This document shows positions 1 through 10,768 of a DNA stretch of 64,000 bases, piece by piece. This DNA is from Litoditis marina. Lineage: Eukaryota > Nematoda > Chromadorea > Rhabditida > Rhabditidae. The position numbers and the translations under genes were made by a program. The stretch spans positions 12,790,720 through 12,854,719 of the forward strand of contig OZ038438.1 in the NCBI GenBank assembly GCA_964036275.1, written 5' to 3'. The notes under the pieces were generated by a model that worked only from the letters and a program-made list of their open reading frames with translations, was not told the DNA's origin and searched no databases. How positions within the stretch are numbered: the first letter of the stretch is position 1; each line of letters begins with the position of its first letter.

Positions 1-459
1 CAATTCTTGATTTGAAAAGAGAAAATATCATACGTACGTCGTTAACATACATACATACAGAACCGTTGAAACATTCATGTTCACACCTCACATAAACGAG
101 TCACTCGAATACAAAATAACTTGAAAATAAAAAACATAGTTATTGTTATATTAGTACAGTTAAAATAAAATAATAATAATAATAATAATAATTAAATAAC
201 GATCGAGTTGAAATTTAAACACAACGAGCAATGAACGCACGCTGTAATTACAGGGTGACCAAGTCGTGGGTTTTCCGTAACGTTGACTTATTTACTTTTA
301 ACACTGTGAATGAGAACAGAAAGATGAAAAGAACGTGATATAATTTAATAGGAATGTGACGTTAAGGCAATTTACTGGAAATCCTGTGAAAAATGGAGCT
401 ATTACTAAACAAATTTACCCCTAACGTCGGCTTTCATAACTCGTAAATGAATAAGGTGA
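1..459. other. AT-rich non-coding stretch
   Basis: No gene seen. Contains a short AAT microsatellite near 167-193 and AT-rich sequence. It lies downstream of the carboxypeptidase gene, which ends at 1116 on the minus strand. From 725 to 1115 there is likewise nothing beyond the possible 3' UTR of that gene. Confidence 0.5.
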
Positions 460-724
460 ATTCTATATCTAACCGGGTTTTTAGGTAACCTAACCCTTTT
501 TTGGTAACCTATTTTTCAGGTTACCTCGGTAGGTAACCGGTAAGTAACCTAAAATGAAAAACCGGTTACCTGTTTTTCTAACGCAAAATGCGGTTTTTAC
601 CGTTAGTTTGAACGGTAACCGGATTTTAGTTCCAGGTTACTTCCAGGTTACCTACCAAGGTAACCTGAAAAAAGGTTAGCGAAAAAAGGGTTAGGTTACC
701 TAAAAACCCGGTTAGTTGTAGAAT
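460..724. repeat. 265-bp foldback element rich in GGTAACC
   Basis: The ends are near-perfect inverted repeats: the left end reads TCTAACCGGGTTTTTAGGTA and the right end is its reverse complement with small changes. Inside, GGTAACC/GGTTACC words occur repeatedly in both directions, so nearly the whole element can fold on itself. There is no coding capacity, so this is probably a non-autonomous DNA element (MITE/foldback). A related GGTTAAC-rich inverted repeat lies at about 39828-39984. Confidence 0.7.
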
Positions 725-1115
725 TGGCCAATGAATAAGTCACGTAAAAGCTATAGAAACATGTTTTTCAAGAAAACATGCATTTTTATTATACTATTGG
801 CCCTTTGTGGCTTTTTGTTTTCATATGAATATCTCACGTCGCTCAAGATTGGATTATAGTCTACGTTTTTGCTACCTGGACTTCTACCGTATACAGGCAG
901 TTGAACCTTCTCATAAAAACATCAACCTCACAGAAACATTTCTGGTAGCAAGTTGTTATGGATACAGACACGTACATAGAATCGTGCGGTGTTTGCACAA
1001 CATTTAAATGTTCGAACACCCATATGTTTCAACTAGACACTTTAGTACCCTACGTAGGAATGAGAAGAACTATATAACTATTGGGTTTTGCTAATAATGT
1101 TTTGCGAGATGTTGT

Positions 1116-4100
1116 CTAAATTGAAGTATTAAGCGTATTGATTGCACACTGTACAGAATAGTGTACTATTGAAATCTGGTTGGCCAAATCGTTCGCGAGC
1201 GTGGATAGTTCCGAACTGTTAGTCGTTAGCGACATAGCATCTACCTGAAAAATTGAGATTAACCAGATATGTTCTAATGTCAACCATGCAACACATATAT
1301 GAGATAAGCATAACAGAGTTGTAGTCTGAACTCGATATAAGTCATAGTTCACAAACTTCAACCGAAAAGCAACGTGAGCAAACTACACACGCAGGAAATG
1401 CACACCGTATAGGCTTGTAGGGGACATAGCGAACCCTATACACTGGCTTCGGATATGTACGTACCACCGCGTAAACTTGCTGCATAACTGTTCCTGCATA
1501 ATCGTCGTTCTTGCTCACAGAGTACAGTACATGACGAGCTGTGAAATCACCAGGTGCACCTCTCGGGTTCACGAAACATCGCTCGAAACTGAAAAGTTTT
1601 ATTTTGTTATATTCTTTCGAAAGAAAAATCCTGTTTTTGTAAAAATACTGCAGTAAAAACGGCTTTGGAACAAAAAAAATCCGTTCAAAAAACCAACTTG
1701 ATCTGTTTGTCATTAATCCGACTGCGTGAAATAACGGGATCTTCAAACGACAAGGGATTTGACTCAAACTTCTTCGTAGCTACAATCATGCTCTGAAATC
1801 AATTGATCTCTCAGAGAAGCCTTCTTGACAGACTGCATATAGGACATATAGGACTTGGCTGATAGAACTTGTCATGAACGATTTAGATGTGGTCGTATCT
1901 CCAGGGAAAAAAAACAATCAAAAAACCGAATCACGATCTTTTTGTGGATTTTTCTCGAGCCTTGAATCTAATGTACTTTTTTGATCTCAGATATTTTAGA
2001 TTACGGATCAATTGTACTCTAAAAGCGAATCCTTACATTGAGTGTTGTTGCCAAGTTTTGCAGCTGCTTGTATCCGTCGGCAGTATACTGGGTCTGGTTG
2101 AGGGAGTATATTGAAGTAGCCAGATTAGGGATATACACCATTGCCAACTTGTGAGCGAGCTCTGTGAAACTGTGAACAAATGCGCAATTAGGTAAGGAAA
2201 TAATTATTTTCGACAACTAGTAAGGAATTCTTCGTTTCTTAGAGACGAACGGTGTTTGTGTGTTCTTTTTTCTATAAATAAGCTTGATAATTAATTATCT
2301 CAAATTGGTTCAAATGATCATCGAAATAGATGTTTCGATGGAAGCATAGTACTTCTATAAGAGTTTCAAATAGTGTTGACTATAGTTCCACAGTCAATAT
2401 TAGATATCTACTTCTTTTTTTCTTGTTTTCTGGCTACTCTTTGTTTTTTACCTGTATGGAATGGTGGGTTGATCGGCAAAGCGGATGGCCATTTCAATCC
2501 AGTATTGGCCGATTGCTCTGTGAATCTGAATTGCGACAACTAATCATCAGATAGAGAATGAGACTTTCGGCAGAGTTGTTATTGTTCAACATCCAGTATT
2601 TGAGACTGATTGAGTTTTTCTTCTGAAATTCAAAAGCCTCACGTTCGAAAAACTAATGTTTCGCGATGACGAAGCTTCTTTTCACGAATCAAGGCATCTT
2701 GATAGTTATAGAGCAGTTAATATAAGTGCCGATGAGATTGCATTGATAGGAGGTGGAACACTTACTGTGAACCCATCAGTATCAACCAGGTGTTCACTGA
2801 GAAAATAACTATCATATAGGGTATGATACAAGGGATATGTGAAGTGCTTGTCTGGATCCACAAAGTAGAAACTGACGCTGGGAATTCCTGGAATTATATA
2901 GATAGTAACCCAAATTGAACAGAACAATAGTAGAAATGACATGAAAAACGATTGAAAAAATACTACTTGCTGTGCATTTCCCCAGGAAGGGCATTTCCTC
3001 ACGAAAAACTTCCTCATAGACAAGCTAGTCTTCTCTTCAAACCATTCTACCGTTCTTTCTTCCTACTACATGACAATTGCATTGAATTATATAAAACTCT
3101 AATACCAAGATAATCCAGGAAATTTTTCTGGTCCGATCCTCCCATGGGGACTCCTAGGAAAGGCATCGATGTGTTGTCGGTGTCAGCGTAGTAGTGCAGC
3201 CTATAAAATTGGCGGATCAATCAGCGCCAGTGAGTGTACATGTCGATTGTTTTGCGCAGTTCATTCTTTTACTTGAAACATACAGAAAAGTGTTTGTACC
3301 AAGTGTCGTAGAGAGTAGAACGTCCAGCAGCTGCTTCGTCTTTTCGAGGATTTTCAACTGACTTGGCTGCCGCGAAAATTGTACTCTGTAGTGATGGTGT
3401 GGCCTGAACATACCTGAAAACAACACATTTTCCCAAACTAGAGCATAGCAGTGTTTAGCTTGTTCCTCTGTGGTACTCTAGTCTTTATTTGCTTTTCGAA
3501 TGAACATGCAACGTAGCTCAAAAGGGTGCGGTATTTTGAAAGATAGAAACGATAAAATAACCACTACGCATCTACTTCTATGTAACATTGATCTGACGGT
3601 CTATCATTCTTTCATTCTAATTCTAGTCTCACATGCGAGAGCGTTATCATACCGAAGAGATACCTAAGAATCTGGTCCTTTCCGGGATCTTTACATGGTA
3701 ATATCGTAATAGTCCCACGTGATGACCAAGGGTGGCGGGGATCCGGAAAATATCCGTGATCAAAAATCTCTGTGTGGTACGTTCATCTCGCGGAGGGATG
3801 AGTGCGCTATATGCAGATTGCAACCGCGGCTGAACTCACAAGGTTGTGTTACCCTTCAGACAGTCCATATTTAGGTAGACAACGGCTCGTCGATCAAGAA
3901 TAGATCCGAACTCCTCCACAAACTCAGTCGAACCAATGAGACCGAACTCCTCCGCATCCCAGTTGGCGAACATAAGCGTCCGAGCTGAATAAATTATGAC
4001 CTAATCAGATGTGAACTACTGATAATGGTTTTCAGTCTCGAAACGTCGAAAATAGACAGAGGTTTTTCAATAAGTTTTCTGCATTTTCACCAGTAGCCTT

Positions 4101-7100
4101 TAGCGGTTGTAGCTGCCCATAAACCTTCACTAGTCTGACGGATGTAACAAAGAAAGTTGCGAGGAGCTTCGACAATCTCAGTGATACTGTTGAATATTAC
4201 ATATTAGGAGCAAATCCAGCTACCAGCTGATATTGTGAAAGTTACGTAAACAAAAACTATACAATGAGAAACTTTAAAGGGTGAGTTAAAACGTGTGATA
4301 ATAAAATCGGAAAGTTCTCTTTAGAGTTCTGGTCTATTTACTTTTAGCAGTTCCCAGAATCCAACTAACCTGGTCGCCAGCCCGTTTCGTTCATTGTCTG
4401 CGTAACTGCCCGTGCCATTTCAGCAAGAACAGCGGTACCTGGAACAATTCATTTATGATTCCCTTCTACCTTATTCCAACAAGTTGAATGATATATAGTC
4501 CTTTTGACGAACAAGGACATGATACGCAGGAAGAGGAGAGGGTGAGCTCTTCTCACCAGCATTTGGATCCATGGCCCCGTACACCCATGCATCGTAGTGG
4601 TTCCCCATCATGATATAGCGATCCGGCTCTTCCGAACCGTAAATGTAACCAACGACATCTTGAATGGTCCTGAGAATGAAAGCAATAATGTTACGAACCT
4701 TTTTTGCATTGTGAAATAACTAACCACAGAATGGCGACTGGGAAGTGATGCAAATTTCTTTTTGACAAAAACCCTTGAACCTATTAAAAAAGTTTTCTGT
4801 ACAAAAATTATTTTGTGAAACTAGCAACATTGCCCTGGGTATACGACACGAGTATAAAAAAGCATTTCCGAGACAGCTTTGATCACGCCTCAATTATTGG
4901 TCTGACATTGATTTTTTTTCAAAAGTCGAGCTCACCTGATTTCGAAATTGCCGCTCACACTGATTGTTGTTGTCATTCCATCTACCAAGCCTGGGCCGAG
5001 GTTGTAGGTGGTGTTCAATCCCCCTCAACAACAAGAATGAACAAACTAGATGAGCAACATCACCGACACTCAGAGCAAGTATTTTTGAGGTATTTAACTA
5101 TTTCCATCCGAGTATGTGAGATACATATAAAGAAAAAACCAAACACAACAAAGGTATATTACCTTATTTCATTAAAACACATACAAAATAGACGAGCGAA
5201 TAAAATTTGAAACCACACATAAAACCTCCAAATCGAAAAACCTGAAAAACTTTGAAGTCTCTCGAAACTTACCTTTGAAACCACCGGGTGGAGCATTGGG
5301 GGTCATCCTTTTGAACAATTCCATGGCGGTGGCATACGAAACAGGAATGGCAGGAATTGATGGTAACATCCCCTCTGCCTTCGACTAGAAAGAAGCAGGA
5401 TTTCATCTAGGTCAAACCAAATCTAGTGAACACACCCATAAGCTAATTTCTGAGTTGTACTTTAATCTCAATACACGGTAATATTTTCCAATTTGAAGTT
5501 TTCGAAATTCGTATGGAACTTAATCATTTTTTTTTCGAAAACAAAACATGGCCAATCATCTATTCGCTATTTTTCCAATTTGATGATGGTGAAAAACAGA
5601 ACCTGTTCAATGCTTCCACTTCTCCACAAATTCTGTTTTGAGGGGTACAACGGAGATAGAAGATCGCCGTCTCCATTATAAATGGTTCCCCTCTGCACTC
5701 CGCCTTTAGGCATGTAAACAGTGTTGGGATATGTGCTGTCTGTAAATGAATGAATAAAGGTGGCTCAGAAAAGGAGCAACTAACAAAGTAGCTGTTTGCA
5801 GTTTAATTCTCGTGAGTTTGGCTGTAACTCGCCACCTCTGCTGTGTATACACATCAAACTTTAACTCAGAACTTTCTATATACGATCAAAATTGCAACAA
5901 ATGTAATGTTACATTTAAAAAACTCACCGCTATCGGTCCCGTTCACAGCCACCTCCGCAGGGTCTGAATAGAGGATGACCCCGACCGCACCATGTTGTTG
6001 GGCTATTTTCACTTTATCGCCTCGGAATGATCCACCATAACGAATCAGAGCAATTTTGCCATGAAATAGATTTGTTAAACACTTTTTGTATCACTACTCC
6101 TGAAGGCGAACTGTAAGATGTGACATTTGGTTGTGCTCACGGAAACGGTGAGTCATCGCGAGGGAAAAAATCTTTCCTGGATGAAGAGTTCACAATAGAT
6201 TGAAACTTTTCAAATAAAATATGAATATCTGAATTGGGTGCTTGATGAAATAAGTTGTTGAAAACACAGACGAGTAAAAATCAGAATATAATAGTCTTCT
6301 AACCGACTTACTGTAACAGTAATATTCAGCTCAGCGAGTCTTTGGAAGTCTCTTTCATAGCCTTTGAAGCAATACACGACCGGAGCTGTGACGGTACCAT
6401 TAGGCGAATAAGCCAACCATTGAATTCCGACATCTGTCAACATAAACTTTGTTGAAACACCAGACCTTTCTCAACTCAAAAGTTATTTGCGTAACAATTT
6501 TCCAATATCAAGAAGTGCATGAAATGTTTCAGAACAATCCAATAACTCGATAGCTTATATATTCTACATTGGCAATAGCGAACTAAGTCAAAACGTTCTC
6601 ATCACTCTAAGTGTCCGTTCATCAACATTTATAGACATTAGTTTCCACGAATGATATTCCGCCGATAGTATACCTGTTTTTTAGGGCTGCCCCAAAAGTG
6701 TCACAGACTACTCGAAGTAAAGTTGTTGGGTGATCGTACATTATTTGTAACGTGTTTTTTCACATTGGTGTTTAAAAGATATGAGACTCCCGTATCGAAC
6801 TGTTATCAATAATGCTAGGGAGTACCGTAATAAACCAACTTGATCAACTTACTCTTGGCTTGTTCGTCGTCGCCAGTGAAGGGCTGACTGACGCCAGTGG
6901 ATTGAAAGACAACCTTCCCATTCGAATCCTTTATGGTCACGTGATTAGGATTATCCCAATTGGGGTAGGACAGGAGAACATTGTACGATACCGTATGAAC
7001 GTCTGAATTTACCGTATTTATCATAATATATGATCATTGAATGCGAGTGTCACTAGTTTTATTGGCAAAGACGACTGCTATCAGCTGGAAATACAAATAG

Positions 7101-8062
7101 TAAGTGGTGGTCACTCAGTCGTAATCAATGTTATTCTGGCAATACCAGTCTTGCTGGTCTCAAACGTTTCTTCATGTAAAATTAGGAACATAATTCAAAC
7201 ATTACTCGAGCCAGACATGTGTTCGTTACTAAATCACTTCTTTTCGTTTATAGTGCATTTGACAAAATTAGTTAACTCTGATTTATTTGTAGATCAGAAA
7301 ACAATTCATAACTGTTTACCGTTTTGTTGTTGTTTTCAGTGCACAGAGTGCAAAAATGCGCTCCCTCACTCACCCTGTAGACCAGCATTTTTCCATTTAG
7401 CAACTATCATATCGGACACTTGTTTATTGGCAGCAGTTCCCGCCTGGTGAGCTACTCTGGTGAAGTTGTACAAATTCTGTTTTATGTTTTCAGCAACGAT
7501 ATTTTGTTGCACCAGTTGCGAAATCGTGTTTCCTGAACAGAAGTTATGATTTTCCCAGTGTGTTGAGATGATTAGTGTAATTTGAAATGATCACTGTAAA
7601 CTCGTGTTGACATGACACCAACGAGAATTTTGGAGTTATGATCGTCAAAATCAAAACGATTACAACCCTTACCTTCATTTTGAGAAAAAATAATGAGTTT
7701 CTCTAGGAAAACGGTTCTGACTCAAGTGCCGCTAGCATTCCGATCATGTCTAATTGAATTGGGCAATCGTATTCATCAACAATGAACAATAGTCATGAAA
7801 CTAACCTGAATCCTAAAAAACTATAATTGTAATAAAGTAGTTCAATTATTGAATTCGTTCTACAAAGCTATTACCACAAAACGCTTATGTAGGACTCACT
7901 ATCATAAGTTGGTTTCGTAGTTGAGGTAGCAGATGGTATGGTGTTTTGTGCATTATTCATCTTGTGAATACCTACTCCCAGCATTACACCTCCACCAATC
8001 ATCATGGCAATTCCAGCAAATAAGGCAACAAAACCGATGCATGTTATTCGATTTTGTTGCAT
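1116..8062 (-). CDS. Glutamate carboxypeptidase II / NAALADase-type M28 peptidase
   Basis: Type II membrane zinc peptidase related to PSMA/GCPII and nematode GCP-2; this family removes C-terminal glutamate from peptides or folates at the cell surface. Exons read 5' to 3': 8062-7900, 7532-7374, 7002-6853, 6433-6312, 6081-5928, 5739-5603, 5384-5273, 5023-4936, 4669-4557, 4438-4370, 3984-3840, 3413-3300, 3200-3106, 2887-2766, 2525-2452, 2169-2037, 1832 to about 1793, 1588-1465, 1244-1116. The total is about 746 aa (human 750). A short cytoplasmic tail is followed by a glycine-rich membrane helix at residues 8-32. Zinc-site motifs are present: [31 protein letters not shown] and YPLYH. The protease-associated segment (IRYGGSFRG) and the C-terminal dimerisation domain are also present. 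Two splice sites are poor: the acceptor at 6082 lacks pyrimidines, and the donor near 1793 is not GT. The arginine patch and lysine of the human glutamate pocket are not conserved. Confidence 0.93.
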
Positions 8063-8070
8063 CTATAACA
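8063..8070 (-). promoter_or_regulatory. Putative spliced-leader trans-splice acceptor of the carboxypeptidase gene
   Basis: On the minus strand TGTTATAG directly abuts the start ATG at 8062. The encoded protein begins with a short tail and membrane anchor like other GCPII proteins, so no earlier coding exon is needed. The same arrangement is seen at 16763, 41230 and 49195. A cis-spliced 5' UTR exon is the alternative. Confidence 0.5.
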
Positions 8071-8577
8071 ATTAAACTCGATGAATAGATCAACAATTTG
8101 AGGAAAAAATCAAAAGAAAATGGTTAATTGGTAGACAGTAACAAAAGTAAACTCTTTATTCTATAAAATCTTCTATTAAACGGATTATTTTGATAAGGGT
8201 TGCCACATGGCACCTTCGACTGTGGAGCAATGATTCATCGTCTCCGAGTAAATGTACTCCTGATACTATCTGGAAATGAAATTAATGAGATTACATGCAC
8301 AAAATCGTACTTGTTTCCTGTAAAAACATTTTCGGATACTTATACACTTGTGAGAAACAATGAGTTTTTCTGAATAATTTATATCTTGATCGTTCGTTGT
8401 TGTTTTCGTTTCGAAGAGAACAACAGAAGAATAACTTTGATGATCCTTTTGCTGTTCAAAATCCATGTGGATATAATGTTTCGATTCCTTCTAAGTATAG
8501 CTGTTAGTTGACCATAGTACTAATGTTTCTTGTCTCTGACTCCATTTCCTAGCATAATATAACTTCAAAATCAATAT

Positions 8578-9400
8578 CTATATGCATTGTACCAACGGAA
8601 ATGTGTTAATCTTACTCCAAGTTCTCCGATACCAAGGAGGTCTGACTGCATACTCAACCTCTCTCGCAGCTCTTTTTACATCCGACTTCACGTGCTCTGA
8701 AAATAACTTCGATAGTCTTGATTATGAACTTGATATATTTATATAATTTCCCGAAATGTCGAGGTAACTAAAGTTTGCAATAGACAATCTAGGAGTTTGC
8801 ACAGTGCAAATAAAATTTCTCTCTCTCATCTCTATTCATCTTTGGACTATTTCTCTTATTAATCGTAAAATAACCTGTTATTGTAATTAGTTACGCTTGT
8901 TCATACAAGCCAGTATTTTCTCATAATAATTTAAATTTCCTATTTTTCTTATAATTTATTGCTTTTGACAGTCGACTAATTCAACATTGTTAAATCTCAA
9001 TAAAACTTGTGACTTACCAAAATTACCAATAAATAACCTGACCAAACTCCTTTGATAAAAAGTCTCTTCACGTTCCTGTTTAGAGTTTAGGGGTTTAGGG
9101 TACACAGGGGTTGAGTAAGTGGGTAACAAATATCAAGTCAAACTCACTGGCAGCTCGTTCTGCACATTTTTTCTCTCGTTTGAAAAATCGTTTGAGCCCA
9201 GTGTTATCTGAAATATGTGGAGAAAATACTAACAAATATCAATTAATCGTTGCCTTTTTTGTACCTCACACTTTTAATGGAGATAAACCGTAATATTTCT
9301 TTTTATATGAAATCGAGGAAACGGGATATTGTATAGTTCGCACCATTCCTACTGAGACTCCTACAGTAACCTTACAAACTTTCCGGAGGCTGTTGTGAAG
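8578..9400 (-). CDS. Unrecognised basic protein, three linked exons (partial)
   Basis: Three candidate exons join in phase: 9400-9376, 9207-9148 and 8696-8578, ending at a TAG. Each internal boundary has a TTTCAG-type acceptor or GT donor. They encode about 67 residues rich in Lys/Arg, containing RFFKREKKCAERAAKHVKS and REVEYAVRPPWYRRTW. No start codon was identified, so the 5' end must lie further upstream (above 9400). I recognise no family. It lies just upstream of the carboxypeptidase gene on the same strand and could be the end of a separate small gene. A GT donor inside the last exon would also allow in-phase splicing to the 8062 exon. Conservation of the amino-acid chain in a related genome would decide whether it is real. 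Confidence 0.35.
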
Positions 9401-9593
9401 CTGAAAATATAGTTCATAGAAAATGCTCTCGTATTTACTCTACGTGAGAAGAAGAATAAGGTTCGAAAATCCTCAACTTCTCCGATCAGAATTAAGTGAG
9501 CAAAACGGCTTGGAAGTTTCGAAATCCTACCGTAGGAGTCTCAGTAGGAATGGAAACGACTATACAACCACTTCTCTCTCAGGTGGTGGATCT

Positions 9594-9990
9594 TTATTAT
9601 TATTATTATTTGTTCCTGCATATATAAAACATAGAACAAGAAGTTTTACAAGATGTTAGGAATAAACTGAGTCCCCAAAGGGATGAGAGCATAACTCTCT
9701 CATCTTCGGATTAAGGGGAGCTTTTTAAATAAAACAGTTGATTTCTCGCATCATCTATTGAAGCGCATATGGAATGTTCTCAAACAAAACAGCTACATCA
9801 ATAACGTCTAGATTGGACTTAAACTGATTAATATTTTCCAATATACCAATATCTCTACTTATCGAATTCCACAATTTTACAACTCTCGGAAAAAACCAAT
9901 TGTTATCACATATTTTATCACACAATACAAGTCGATGCCTATCCCTCGGGAGGTTACTGTTTTTCCATGGAACGGTGGGTAGTTGGGTGG
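9594..9990 (-). mobile_element. 3' end of a non-LTR retrotransposon (jockey/CR1/L2-like)
   Basis: On the minus strand an open frame ends at 9755 and encodes the typical C-terminus of a non-LTR reverse-transcriptase ORF: RDRHRLVLCDKICDNNWFFP, then RVVKLWNSI and a spaced NQFKSNLD. Known elements end with the same pattern (RL...FF..RVV..WNSLP...FK..LD). About 150 bases of 3' UTR follow, with a short TAA-repeat tail at about 9594-9611. The element is 5'-truncated, with no recognisable reverse-transcriptase core upstream, as is usual for such insertions. The exact clade cannot be set from this fragment. Confidence 0.8.
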
Positions 9991-10768
9991 ATGCGGATGC
10001 AAGTGATGGATATCAGTTAGAATGGACTTCTGAGGGAGATATTGGTGCCCTATGAACTACTATAGGTATCGATTATATTAGGTAAACAGTTGATTATATT
10101 ACGTGTACCGAAACATTTGATGTTTTTCGAGAAAGAATATAAAAGCTCACTTGCCATGATTATATTGAGACGTTGGAATGTTGCTGTAATTTGGGCAACG
10201 CCAGAACCGGTCACGCTTCCCGCTAACGCGTCATACCACAAGGCGTGTCACACTTCAATGAAAGTTCAACTGGGTGACGAATGATCTATCAACAGCTGAG
10301 TTCAACCAGGTTGAAACTTTAAAAATCTTATATTGATATGCCACTCTGAAAATAAAACGTTTGCTTCATGTTCGGTATTGGGCGCGGACGGAAACGGTAC
10401 TGTTCTGCTATGTGTGAAGTTTGACCAGTTTTTGTCATGAATCACGAATTGTGTTGTGTAAGTGAAAAAGCTCAAACTATAGCTCAGGATTTTCTTCATA
10501 TGAATGTGTTTCCGTGTCAAAGTTCGAGCTTACCCATATCACAAACAAAACTATTCATAAATGAACAACTTTTGTGCCCAAGAGATAGTTTGGCGATGAA
10601 TAAGTTCACTTCTGCTTCAGGCATTTATAAGAAAAACTTCATGAACTTTCATAAAAACAGTCGGAGCTTCAATCAGTCAGTTGAAAATCCAACTGTTATA
10701 TTGAAAACCACTCTGTAAATGATTTATTCACATGTGAGAAATATACATGAGTGAAATTTATGTCGGGT

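Noticed and set aside
3284..3299. Later donor (after TTTTCT) for the carboxypeptidase exon starting at 3413
   Set aside because: It breaks the reading frame of the next exon; the donor after 3300 keeps frame and spacing with the human protein.
3661..3830. Open stretch on the minus strand in the carboxypeptidase gene that looked like an exon
   Set aside because: It has no similarity to the family, and exon 3984-3840 joins 3413-3300 directly in phase through a GTGAGT donor.
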